Positions 28,872 to 37,441 of a stretch of DNA of 64,000 nt are shown in pieces; the first letter of the stretch is position 1, and the number at the start of each line of letters is the position of its first letter. The DNA comes from Cognaticolwellia beringensis (GTDB lineage: Bacteria > Pseudomonadota > Gammaproteobacteria > Enterobacterales > Alteromonadaceae). The stretch is taken from assembly GCF_002076895.1 (NCBI RefSeq), contig NZ_CP020465.1, forward strand, positions 434,001 through 498,000, read 5' to 3'. The position numbers and the translations under genes were made by a program. Below the pieces are notes generated by a model, which made no database searches, had not been told where the DNA came from, and was given only the letters and a program-made list of their open reading frames with translations.

Positions 28872-30127
28872 GATGGATTGAAGTCCAACCTACAAAGAGC
28901 TTACGGGTGATTTGTAGGTCGGCATTTATGCCGTCAACTTGAAGGCTATATCGATATCTATACAGTAATCTGTGCAGGTGAAGTCATAACGATAAGGCGG
29001 TTAAATTTCATTTAACTTGATGGACTGAAGTCCAACCTACAATGGGCTGCCAATGAGCTGTGATTTGTAGGTCGGCATTTATGCCGTCAGCTTGAAGGTT
29101 ATGTCCATACCTATACAGTAACCTGTGCAGGCAAGGTTATAACGATAGGGCTTGTTAAATTTCATTTAACTTGATGGACTGAAGTCCAACCTACATAGAG
29201 CTTACGGGTGATTTTTTGTAGGTCGGCATTTATGCCGTCAATGTGAAGGCTATATCCATACCTATACAGTAATCTGTGCAGGTGAAGTCATAACGATAGG
29301 GCTTGTTAAATTTCATTTAACTTGATGGACTGAAGTCCAACCTACAATGGGCTGCCAATGAGCTGTGGTAATTTGTAGGTCGGCATTTATGCCGTCAGTT
29401 TGAAGGCTGTAGTTGTACCTATACAGTAATCTGTGCAGGCAAGGTTATAACGATAGGGCTTGTTAAATTTCATTTAACTTGATGGACTAAAGTCCAACCT
29501 ACAATGGGCTGCCAATGAGCTGTGGTGGTTTTGTAGGTCGGTATTTATGCCGTCAGCTTGAGGGATTTAGCCATACCTATACAGTTATCTGTGCAGGCAA
29601 GGTTATAACGATAGGGCTTGTTAAATTTCATTTAACTTGATGGACTGAAGTCCAACCTACAATGGGCTGCCAATGAGCTGTGGTGATTTGTAGGTCGGCA
29701 TTTATGCCGTCAGTTTGACGGATTTAGCCATATCTATACAGTAATCTGTGCAGGTAAAGTTCTAACGATAGGGCTTGTTAAGTTTCATTTAACTTGATGG
29801 ACTGAAGTCCAACCTACAATGGGCTGCCAATGAGCTGTGGTGGTTTTGTAGGTCGGCATTTATGCCGTCAGCTTGAGGGATTTAGCCATACCTATACAGT
29901 TATCTGTGCAGGCAAGGTTATAACGATAGGGCTTGTTAAATTTCATTTAACTTGATGGACTGAAGTCCAACCTACAATGGGCTGCCAATGAGCTGTGGTG
30001 GTTTTGTAGGTCGGCATTTATGCCGTCAGCTTGAAGGTTATACCTATACATTAATCTGTGCAGGTGAAGTCATAACGATAGGGCTTGTTAAATTTCATTT
30101 AACTTGATGGACTGAAGTCCAACCTAC
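28872..30127. repeat. REP-like tandem array 1 (9 half-sites A, 8 half-sites B)
   Basis: Occupies the gap between cysN and the permease. Half-site A is GATGGACTGAAGTCCAACC plus TAC, starting at 28872, 29020, 29173, 29324, 29481, 29639, 29796, 29954 and 30106 (period 148-158). Half-site B is GTAGGTCGGCATTTATGCC plus GTCA, starting at 28914, 29068, 29218, 29375, 29533, 29690, 29848 and 30006. A and B face each other through CCTAC/GTAGG; each has an inner stem (GGACT/AGTCC and GGCAT/ATGCC). The 83-base stretch from B to the next A is also conserved and holds ACAG/CTGT and GTTAAAT/ATTTAAC palindromes. No gene is visible within. Confidence 0.95.
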
Positions 30128-30228
30128 ATAGAGCCTATAGGTGATTGTATTTGGTCTGTCATTTGTATTGTTGGTATTCTAAAAAATCGAGATATTTTAC
30201 CTTTAGAACATAGGATTAGGTTTACATT

Positions 30229-31956
30229 ATGTTGTTAACGCAGTGGCTACTGGTCGCAATATTTGCATTAACGTTGATCGGGCTGGTTTGTTTTCCTAAT
30301 AAACCCGAGCGCGTTTTTGGTAGCACAACGTTACTGTGTTTAGCGGCGTCATTTGTGAGTACTGATGATATTCTCAGTAATGCCGTTAATCCTGGCTTAG
30401 TCACGTTATTATTATTAGTGTTATGTTCATTTGCTTATGAGCGCACCAGTATTATAAGGCGTATATCTGCGTTAATGCTGAACGGAAAAGCTGCTACGGC
30501 AAGCTTTAGAACGCTTGTTTTTACGGCGTTAAGTTCAGCGTTAATCAGTAATACTGCCGTGGTTGCCACGCTAATTTCGGTAGTGAAAAAGAATACCGTG
30601 GTTAATCCTGGTAAATTATTATTACCTCTGTCATTCGCCGCTATTCTTGGTGGCACGTTAACCTTAATTGGTACTTCTACTAACTTAATTGTAAATTCAC
30701 TTTGGCTTGAACAAGGCCAAGAAAGCTTAGGTTTTTTTGACTTTACGTTAGTCGGTGGTTCGGCATTAATCGCTTGTTTGCTGATTATATTATTACGCCA
30801 AAATACCCTAGCTGATATGCCAAATGAGCAATTAGAGGTTAAGGAATACCTTGTTGAAGCACAAGTTAAACCAAACTCTAAACTTGTTGGCAAAAGCATT
30901 GAAGATAATGGCTTAAGAAATTTAGATACGCTGTTCTTAGTTGAACTTGTGCGCGACGGACGGCTGATTTCACCAGTGACACCTGATGAAGTTATTCAAC
31001 CGCAAGACAGACTTATATTTAGTGGAGATATCAGTAAAGTATTGGTATTACAGCAATTTGACGGTTTATCGTTATTTGCTGAAGAAGATGGTTTATTGCG
31101 TGAAAACTTGACTGAAGTCTTGATTAAACATGATTCTGCTATTGTTGGTGAAACCTTAAAAACGGCAGGCTTTCGAGCTAGATTTGATGCCGCAGTGGTT
31201 GCTATTCGCCGAGAGGGCACTTCGCTTTCTGGCAAGCTGGGTGATATTACCGTTCAAGCGGGCGATTTCTTAGTATTAGCGGTGGGCTCTGATTTTTGTG
31301 CTCGCACGAATTTAACGAAAAACTTTTTTATACTTTCCGGCCATAAACCTGACAACATGCTGTCAGGTTGGCGCGACTCTTTAGCTATTTTTGGTTTTAT
31401 TATTGCTATTGCACTGACCATGGTTACCAGCATAAGTTTATTATCGAGCTTAATGTTTTACCTTGCCCTGTTAATTTTATCAGGGTGTTTAACGGTTAAT
31501 GAAATTAAGCGCCGTTTTCCGATTGAAATATGGTTAATTGTGTTAGGTGCGTTAACTTTAGCGCAAGCGTTTGAGCATAGTGGCGTTGCAGCTGTTTTTG
31601 CCAATGAAATTGAACATTTATTGGCAGGGCAAAGTGCGATAATTGCCATGGTAGTGATATTTTTTATTACCTTGATATTGACGGAAGTTATCACGAACAG
31701 CGCCGCTGCCGCTTTGGTATTTCCTGTTGCTTACAATATTGCACTTGGTTTAGGGGTTAATCCTTTACCTTTGGTCATGGCGGTTGCCTTTGGTGCTAGT
31801 GGCAGTTTTATAAGCCCTTATGGTTATCAAACCAATATTATGGTGTTTAATGCCGGTAATTATAAAGTGGCCGACTTTATTAAATTTGGTTGGCCGATAA
31901 CGCTGACTTATAGTTTTGTAGTGTTAATGTTGCTACCTAAGGTTTTTCCGTTTTAA
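30229..31956 (+). CDS. SLC13/DASS-type permease with two TrkA-C domains, candidate sulfate transporter
   Basis: A 575-residue inner-membrane protein with a split hydrophobic core (about five helices before residue 195 and six after 380) and, between them, two soluble TrkA-C (RCK C) domains near residues 205-290 and 290-365. Family blocks seen: SALISNTAVVATLISVV and GGTLTLIGTSTNLIVNSLWL in the first half and TEVITNSAAAALVFPVAYNIA in the second. SLC13 members carry dicarboxylates or sulfate; its position between cysN and cysC points to sulfate uptake, an inference. Start ATG at 30229 has AGGATTAGG upstream. Confidence 0.88.
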   Translation: MLLTQWLLVAIFALTLIGLVCFPNKPERVFGSTTLLCLAASFVSTDDILSNAVNPGLVTLLLLVLCSFAYERTSIIRRISALMLNGKAATASFRTLVFTALSSALISNTAVVATLISVVKKNTVVNPGKLLLPLSFAAILGGTLTLIGTSTNLIVNSLWLEQGQESLGFFDFTLVGGSALIACLLIILLRQNTLADMPNEQLEVKEYLVEAQVKPNSKLVGKSIEDNGLRNLDTLFLVELVRDGRLISPVTPDEVIQPQDRLIFSGDISKVLVLQQFDGLSLFAEEDGLLRENLTEVLIKHDSAIVGETLKTAGFRARFDAAVVAIRREGTSLSGKLGDITVQAGDFLVLAVGSDFCARTNLTKNFFILSGHKPDNMLSGWRDSLAIFGFIIAIALTMVTSISLLSSLMFYLALLILSGCLTVNEIKRRFPIEIWLIVLGALTLAQAFEHSGVAAVFANEIEHLLAGQSAIIAMVVIFFITLILTEVITNSAAAALVFPVAYNIALGLGVNPLPLVMAVAFGASGSFISPYGYQTNIMVFNAGNYKVADFIKFGWPITLTYSFVVLMLLPKVFPF

Positions 31957-31984
31957 ACTGACAGAAAACAAAGAGATAAGATAT

Positions 31985-32090
31985 AGCTTTCAGTTTTAAG
32001 CTGTCAGCTTTCAGTAAGAAAATAAAGATCAGAGATTAGTTTTGTTTGGTTTTGATTTTACTGATAGCTTAAAACTGATAGCTTTAAGCT
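31985..32090. repeat. AGCT/TCAG palindromic repeat, copy 4 (clearest unit)
   Basis: A 106-base element. Left arm AGCTTTCAGTTTTAAGC then TGTCAGCTTTCAGTAA; right arm TTACTGATAGCTTAAAAC then TGATAGCTTTAAGCT. The arms are near-complementary over about 33 bases with a 40-base AT-rich loop. Lies between the permease and cysC. Confidence 0.8.
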
Positions 32091-32114
32091 TTTTTATAAT
32101 TTAATTGGAATAAT

Positions 32115-32720
32115 ATGAAAACTGAAAATACTGTTTGGCACACTCAGCAAGTGAGCAAAGCACAACGTGCTGAATTAAAACAGCAAAAAGCTTGTTTATT
32201 ATGGTACACGGGTCTTAGTGGTTCGGGTAAGTCAACCATCGCTAATGCTGTTGACGCTTTATTATTTCAACGCAAGTGTCATAGTTATTTGCTTGATGGC
32301 GATAATGTTCGTCATGGTTTGAATGGTGATTTAGGTTTTAGCGATGAAGACAGAGTTGAAAATATTCGTCGTATAAGTGAAGTAGGCCAATTGTTTGTTG
32401 ATGCGGGTTTAATTGTATCTACCGCCTTTATTTCACCATTTCGCGCTGATCGAGCTTTAGCCGCAAGTAAACTAGCACCTGGCGAGTTTATTGAAGTATT
32501 TATCGACACTCCGATAGAGATTTGTGAGCAGCGTGATCCAAAAGGTTTATATAAGTTAGCCAGAGCAGGTGAAATTAAAGACTTTACCGGTATTGATTCT
32601 GCTTACGAAGCCCCAGAAAATCCGCAAATTCATATCAATAGTGCAAATAAAAGTGTTGAGCAATGTGCGCAACAAGTGGTTGATTATTTAGTTGAGCAGG
32701 GGTTAATAGTTGAGAGATAG
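32115..32720 (+). CDS. cysC: adenylylsulfate kinase
   Basis: Phosphorylates adenosine phosphosulfate to PAPS, the step after CysDN. The 201 residues match CysC. Seen: Walker A GLSGSGKST at 33-41, LLDGDNVRHGLNGDLGFSDEDR, STAFISPFRADRALA and the DPKGLYKLARAGEIKDFTGI block. Located after the permease and followed by a repeat-rich gap and a DHH phosphoesterase gene. No PAPS reductase or sulfite reductase gene lies in the window. Confidence 0.96.
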   Translation: MKTENTVWHTQQVSKAQRAELKQQKACLLWYTGLSGSGKSTIANAVDALLFQRKCHSYLLDGDNVRHGLNGDLGFSDEDRVENIRRISEVGQLFVDAGLIVSTAFISPFRADRALAASKLAPGEFIEVFIDTPIEICEQRDPKGLYKLARAGEIKDFTGIDSAYEAPENPQIHINSANKSVEQCAQQVVDYLVEQGLIVER

Positions 32721-33020
32721 CTGTCAGCTTTCAGTTTTAAGCTTTCAGTAAAACAAATTAGCCAAACAAACTTTTAGCTTCGCATACTGTTAGCTTTTAA
32801 CTTGTTATTATTGTTCTTGCTTTTTACTGTCAGCTTTCAGTTTTAAGCTTTCTGTAAAAACAAATTAGCCAAGTAAACTTTTAGCTTCCCATACTGTCAG
32901 CTTTTAACTTGTTCTTATTGTCTTGCTTTTACTTATAGCTGACAGCTGAAAACTTATAACTTGTTCTTATTGTCTTGCTTTTACTGATAGCTGACAGCTG
33001 AAAACTTTTAACTTAAAACT
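32719..33020. repeat. AGCT/TCAG repeats, copy 5, with internal tandem duplications
   Basis: CTGTCAGCTTTCAGTTTTAA begins at 32721 and again at 32827, giving a 106-base tandem duplication. A shorter unit beginning AACTTGTTCTTATTG recurs at 32906 and 32958 (52-base period), each followed by ATAGCTGACAGCTGAAAAC. The block fills the 316-base gap between cysC and the DHH gene; no coding frame was seen. Confidence 0.75.
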
Positions 33021-33036
33021 TATTTAGGATTTTTTT

Positions 33037-33993
33037 ATGCATTATGATGTTTTTAATGGTGATGCGGACGGTATTATCGCTCTGCTACAATTACGTTTAG
33101 CGGAGCCTAAAGATTCCAAGTTAATCACGGGTGTTAAACGTGATATTCAATTGCTTCAGCAAGTGCCTACTGGCCTTGCAACGTCAGTGACCGTGCTTGA
33201 TATTTCGATGGAAAAAAATATTTCCGCATTAGCTGGCTTACTGGCTAATAATGTTGAGGTGTTTTATGTCGACCATCATCGCGCAGGCTTAGTGCCAAGT
33301 TCTCCGCATTTACACGATATTATTGATACTGACGCTAATACCTGTACCAGTTTATTGGTCAATAAATATTTGGCTGGTCAATACGCTTTATGGGCGATAG
33401 TCGCGGCGTTTGGCGATAATATGCTGGTTGCGGCAGAGCAGTTAGCGCAACAAGCCGGTTTATCAGCTACCGAACAAGCACAGTTGAAAGCCTTAGGGGT
33501 TTATATTAACTATAACGGTTACGGGCGCACGGTTGATGATTTGCATATCGCGCCTGATGCTTTATTTAACACCTTACTGAATTATCCTGACCCCTTTACC
33601 TTAGTTAACGAAGAAAACTCCATATTTACTGTGCTTGAGCAAGCTTACCTAAGTGATATGGCCCAAGCTAAACAAGCGAGTGTTTTGCATGATGATACGG
33701 CTTTGCAGGTTATTGAACTTGAAGATGCCGCATGGTCGCGCCGAGTTAGCGGTGTTTATGGTAATGAATTAGCCAATCAAAACCCTGACAAAGCGCATGC
33801 AGTGATCACTTTAAATTTAGATGGTAGTTACACGGTAAGCTTACGTGCTCCGATAAATAATAAAGTAGGTGCAGGCGAATTATGTGCGCAATTTGACACC
33901 GGTGGCGGTAGAGCAGCAGCGGCCGGTATTAACCAATTACCGAAAGAAAAACTTGGTAACTTCATGGCGTTAGTGTCAAAATATTATCAATAG
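33037..33993 (+). CDS. DHH superfamily phosphoesterase
   Basis: A 318-residue predicted metal-dependent phosphoesterase. Seen: N-terminal DVFNGDADG (Asp4, Asp9 and Asp11), the acidic LDISME near residue 55, the diagnostic YVDHHRAG with DHH at 79-81, and a C-terminal DHHA1-like GGGRAAAAG loop. Members include NrnA (oligoribonuclease and pAp phosphatase), RecJ and others. It follows cysC, where removal of pAp would be useful, but galE comes next, so the association may be incidental. The fold is firm and the substrate unknown. Confidence 0.82.
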   Translation: MHYDVFNGDADGIIALLQLRLAEPKDSKLITGVKRDIQLLQQVPTGLATSVTVLDISMEKNISALAGLLANNVEVFYVDHHRAGLVPSSPHLHDIIDTDANTCTSLLVNKYLAGQYALWAIVAAFGDNMLVAAEQLAQQAGLSATEQAQLKALGVYINYNGYGRTVDDLHIAPDALFNTLLNYPDPFTLVNEENSIFTVLEQAYLSDMAQAKQASVLHDDTALQVIELEDAAWSRRVSGVYGNELANQNPDKAHAVITLNLDGSYTVSLRAPINNKVGAGELCAQFDTGGGRAAAAGINQLPKEKLGNFMALVSKYYQ

Positions 33994-34046
33994 ATTATGT
34001 TGGCTTTTTTAAGCGTTAACTGAGTAAACCTTTATAAGGATTTAAA

Positions 34047-35057
34047 ATGAGTTTGTTGATCACAGGTGGCACAGGTTTTATTGGTAGCCATACGGTTGTT
34101 GAATTACTTGCACTAGATAAAGATATTGTTATTGTTGATAACTTATCAAATTCTTCTACATTAGTACTTGATCGTATTAAACAAATTACGGGGAAGTCGG
34201 TAACATTTATTCAAGCTGATATATGTGATCGCCAAGCATTAACGAAAGTATTTGAGCAGCACGACATTGACGCTGTTGTTCATTTTGCTGGTTTAAAAGC
34301 GGTTGGTGAGTCTAGTGAAATTCCGTTAAGTTATTATCATAATAATGTTTCTGGTTCGGTAACGCTTTTGCAAGTAATGGCTGAGCAGAATGTTAAAAAT
34401 TTAGTCTTTAGTTCATCAGCCACCGTTTATGGTGAGAATAATCCTTCGCCACTTGATGAAACCATGCCGACATCGGCGACCAATCCTTATGGTCAAACCA
34501 AATTGATGATAGAAAATATTTTGTTTGATTTGGCGCGCAGCGATGAACAATGGTCTATTGCTTGTTTACGCTATTTTAACCCGATTGGCGCACATGAGTC
34601 TGGCCTTATTGGTGAAAATCCTAACGGTATTCCGAATAATTTATTGCCTTACGTTTCACAAGTTGCTGTTGGCCGATTAGCGCAGTTACAAATTTTTGGT
34701 GATGACTATCAAACAGTTGATGGTACAGGCGTTAGAGATTACATTCATGTTGTTGATTTAGCGCAAGGGCATGTTAAAGCGTTAGAAAAATTAAGCGAAA
34801 TTAAAGGCTGTGTACCGATTAATTTAGGTACTGGCAATGGTACGTCGGTTTTAGAGATTGTTAATACCTTTAAAGAGATATCAGGACAAGATATACCGTA
34901 CAACATTGCCCCACGACGTGCTGGAGATATTGCTACGGTATATGCTGACGCGAGTGTCGCGAATACCTTGCTTGGTTGGCATGCTAAACGGGATTTAGCC
35001 ACGATGATTGCAGATACATGGCGCTGGCAGTCACAAAACCCTAATGGTTTTGAATAG
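34047..35057 (+). CDS. galE: UDP-glucose 4-epimerase
   Basis: Interconverts UDP-glucose and UDP-galactose. The 336 residues match GalE. Seen: TGGTGFIGSHTVVELL from residue 6, VVHFAGLKAVGES, FSSSATVYGENNPSP, NPYGQTKLMIENIL (Tyr/Lys), ACLRYFNPIGAHESG and TGVRDYIHVVDLA. It has AAGGA before the ATG. The last 30 or so bases of the gene (from about 35024) are reproduced in the spacers of the repeat array that follows. Confidence 0.96.
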   Translation: MSLLITGGTGFIGSHTVVELLALDKDIVIVDNLSNSSTLVLDRIKQITGKSVTFIQADICDRQALTKVFEQHDIDAVVHFAGLKAVGESSEIPLSYYHNNVSGSVTLLQVMAEQNVKNLVFSSSATVYGENNPSPLDETMPTSATNPYGQTKLMIENILFDLARSDEQWSIACLRYFNPIGAHESGLIGENPNGIPNNLLPYVSQVAVGRLAQLQIFGDDYQTVDGTGVRDYIHVVDLAQGHVKALEKLSEIKGCVPINLGTGNGTSVLEIVNTFKEISGQDIPYNIAPRRAGDIATVYADASVANTLLGWHAKRDLATMIADTWRWQSQNPNGFE

Positions 35058-35072
35058 TTAGCGTTTGTTATT

Positions 35073-35846
35073 GTAGGTCGGCATTTATGCCGTCATGTCT
35101 GGTGCTTATATATCCATAGAGCGATGGGCTGAAGCCCAACCTACAAAAAATCTGGCAGTGACAAACCTGAATAGGTAGCGTTGTTATTGTAGGTCGGCAT
35201 TTATGCCGTCATGTGTGGTGTTTATATATTCATAGAGCGATGGGCTGAAGCCCAACCTACAAAAATAGAAAACCTAATGATTTTGAATAGTTAGCGTTTG
35301 TTATTGTAGGTCGGCATTTATGCCGTCATGTCTGGTGTTTATATATTCATAGAGCGATGGGCTGAAGCCCAACCTACAAAAATAGAAAACCTAATGGTTT
35401 TGAATAGGTAGCGTTGTTATTGTAGGTCGGCATTTATGCCGTCATGTGTGGTGTTTATATAATTAATAGGGCGATGGGCTGAAGCCCAACCTACAAAAGA
35501 TCTGGCAGTGACAAACCTGAATAGTTAGCGTTGTTATTGTAGGTCGGCATTTATGCCGTCATGTCTGGTGCTTATATATCCATAGAGCGATGGGCTGAAG
35601 CCCAACCTACAAAAAATCTGGCAGTGACAAACCTGAATAGTTAGCGTTTGTTATTGTAGGTCGGCATTTATGCCGTCATGTGTGGTGTTTAGATAATAAA
35701 TAGAGCGATGGGCTGAAGCCCAACCTACAAAAAATCTGGCAGTGACAAACCTGAATAGTTAGCGTTTGTTATTGTAGGTCGGCATTTATGCCGTCATTTG
35801 TGGTGTTTATATAATAAATAGAGCGATGGGCTGAAGCCCAACCTAC
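35073..35846. repeat. REP-like tandem array 2 (7 units of about 117 bases)
   Basis: Each unit has GTAGGTCGGCATTTATGCC plus GTCA (first at 35073, last at 35774), about 27 bases, then GATGGGCTGAAGCCCAACC plus TAC (first at 35123, last at 35825), then a spacer of about 45 bases. Spacers come in two kinds, one with CTGGCAGTGACAAACC and one with AACCTAATGGTTTTGAATAG; both derive from the galE 3' end. The A-type stem is GGGCT/AGCCC instead of the GGACT/AGTCC of array 1. Confidence 0.95.
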
Positions 35847-35863
35847 AAAGAGCTGCAAAAACT

Positions 35864-35896
35864 AAAAAACCTAATATTTTCATATTAGGTTTTTTT
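35864..35896. terminator. bidirectional intrinsic terminator
   Basis: AAAAAACCTAATA and TATTAGGTTTTTTT form a long stem with a small loop, with T runs on both strands. It can end transcription from galE through array 2 on the + strand and from the EAL/HDOD gene on the - strand. Confidence 0.85.
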
Positions 35897-35929
35897 AATT
35901 TCGACTGTTGAACAATCATTATTTAACGT

Positions 35930-37150
35930 CTAATAATTGGCAATGGTTTGTTCATCGGCCCAGGCGATTGCTTCATTATAGCATTTAAGGACTTCCGCTT
36001 TTTCTAGGCCAAGCGTCTTCATTACTTCGGTGGCTTTTGACCATTCTGCTCGTTCGATAAACTCTAACAGCATAATTAAAGCAGCCATATCACCTTTACG
36101 GGTTAATAGGGTGTCTTTTATTTCTTGCGCTAGTGGGAGCTTGGTGAGAATGCTTTCTAAGTCTTCATCAACAATGGCATCTATTAACGACAATAAGCCG
36201 GTTAAGAAGGCGATAGCCTGATCTATGGGTGACTTGACTTGACTGGCCATTAAGTCACAAAATTTTGCTCGTGCCATGGCGGAGTTAATAAGCTCAGAAG
36301 GTTTCTCTGGGTTAATATTTGCGGCAAACATTAACCCAAGGAAACGTTTTAACTCGGCAGAGCCTAAGGTAACAAGCGCTTGTTTAATGGTAGATATTTC
36401 ACTTCTGCGCTTAAAAATAGCTGAGTTTGCATAGCGCAATAGTTTATAAGATAAGGTAACGTCACGTTCAAACACTGCGGTAATGCTGGTTAAGTTTAAT
36501 TCTGTTTGTGATGTTTCATAGAGTAATTCTGCCATGGCTATTTGCGATGGTGATAAACTTTTGGTTTTAACCATTTCAGGTTTGGCGAAAAAGAAGCCTT
36601 GAAATAACACAAAGCCTAACTCTAAGGCTTGATTATATTCCTCATAGGTTTCAACTTTTTCCGCGAGTAGTTTTATATGCGGATAACCTTCAATGGCAGT
36701 TTTTACTTCTTTTATGGTGTCTACTGTGGTGTCTTGCCAATCGATCTTAATAATATTTATAAAAGGGTAGAAATGGTGCCAAACGGCCTGATGAATATAA
36801 TCATCTAGCGCGATGGTGTAGCCTTTATCATGTAAATCTTTGCATATCGATAATAATTTTTTACCCGGTTTAACGGTTTCCAGTATTTCGACAACGACTT
36901 CATCTGTCGTTAAGGTTTCTGGGTAGCCTTTAATCAAGGTTTCTAAGGTGAAATTGATAAAAGCAGGTTTATTACCGGTAAATTCACTGATGCCGAGATT
37001 AAAGTTACTGGCCTCAATCATTTTTGTTGTTGCTTCGTCACCATCAATGTCTGGGAAAACGTTAATGATGCTATCGCGAAACAAAAGCTCGTAGGCATAT
37101 AAATTTTTATCTATATCTAGAATAGGCTGCCTAGCTGCGTAAAAGTACAT
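35930..37150 (-). CDS. EAL/HDOD domain signalling protein (YuxH type)
   Basis: A 406-residue cytoplasmic protein with an N-terminal EAL-like domain (about 1-200) and a C-terminal HDOD domain (about 200-390). The N terminus YFYAARQPILDIDKNLYAYELLFRD is the family hallmark; the EAL motif is replaced by ELLFR and the later LLAEKVETYEEYNQA is present, so phosphodiesterase activity against cyclic di-GMP is doubtful. HDOD domains relate to HD hydrolases but often act as signalling or docking modules. Monocistronic, convergent with galE and divergent from putP. Confidence 0.88.
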   Translation of the reverse strand: MYFYAARQPILDIDKNLYAYELLFRDSIINVFPDIDGDEATTKMIEASNFNLGISEFTGNKPAFINFTLETLIKGYPETLTTDEVVVEILETVKPGKKLLSICKDLHDKGYTIALDDYIHQAVWHHFYPFINIIKIDWQDTTVDTIKEVKTAIEGYPHIKLLAEKVETYEEYNQALELGFVLFQGFFFAKPEMVKTKSLSPSQIAMAELLYETSQTELNLTSITAVFERDVTLSYKLLRYANSAIFKRRSEISTIKQALVTLGSAELKRFLGLMFAANINPEKPSELINSAMARAKFCDLMASQVKSPIDQAIAFLTGLLSLIDAIVDEDLESILTKLPLAQEIKDTLLTRKGDMAALIMLLEFIERAEWSKATEVMKTLGLEKAEVLKCYNEAIAWADEQTIANY

Positions 37151-37395
37151 ACAAATTCCTAATTAATCCGATTTTGTAACAGATAATTTTATTATTATTG
37201 CTTGATATTATTCTTCGGCAAAATTAATTTGCACATTAGCTATCTTATTTATAACACAAATATTTGTGAATACTCACGAAAAAACATGGAAACTGCTATT
37301 AACTAAGCATATTATTGTTGCTCACGTTCAAATGTCTAGTGAATTGCTATATTTTTGAACAGTTTTAAATACCACATTGATTAATACTCGTTAAG

Positions 37396-37425
37396 TTAAA
37401 AATAGATCAGTTCAATGGGTATAAT
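37396..37425 (+). promoter_or_regulatory. candidate putP promoter
   Basis: TTAAAA (37396-37401), 18 bases, then a perfect TATAAT (37420-37425), just upstream of the CGGAGG ribosome site and the putP ATG. The resulting leader would be very short. The rest of the 291-base divergent gap is AT-rich with nothing else recognised. Confidence 0.45.
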
Positions 37426-37441
37426 GTTTTTCGGAGGTTAA

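Noticed and set aside
28872..30127. CRISPR array suspicion for the regular repeats after cysN (and those at 35.1 and 39.1 kb)
   Set aside because: The intervals between repeats are themselves conserved from unit to unit, units are 117-158 bases, and no cas gene is near; these are palindromic tandem arrays.
28872..30127. Integron attC-site array
   Set aside because: No cassette genes lie between the palindromes and no integrase is present; stems do not show attC core sites.
30435..30899. 154-codon - strand frame inside the permease gene
   Set aside because: It lies antisense to well-conserved transmembrane coding sequence and lacks a ribosome site; a shadow frame.
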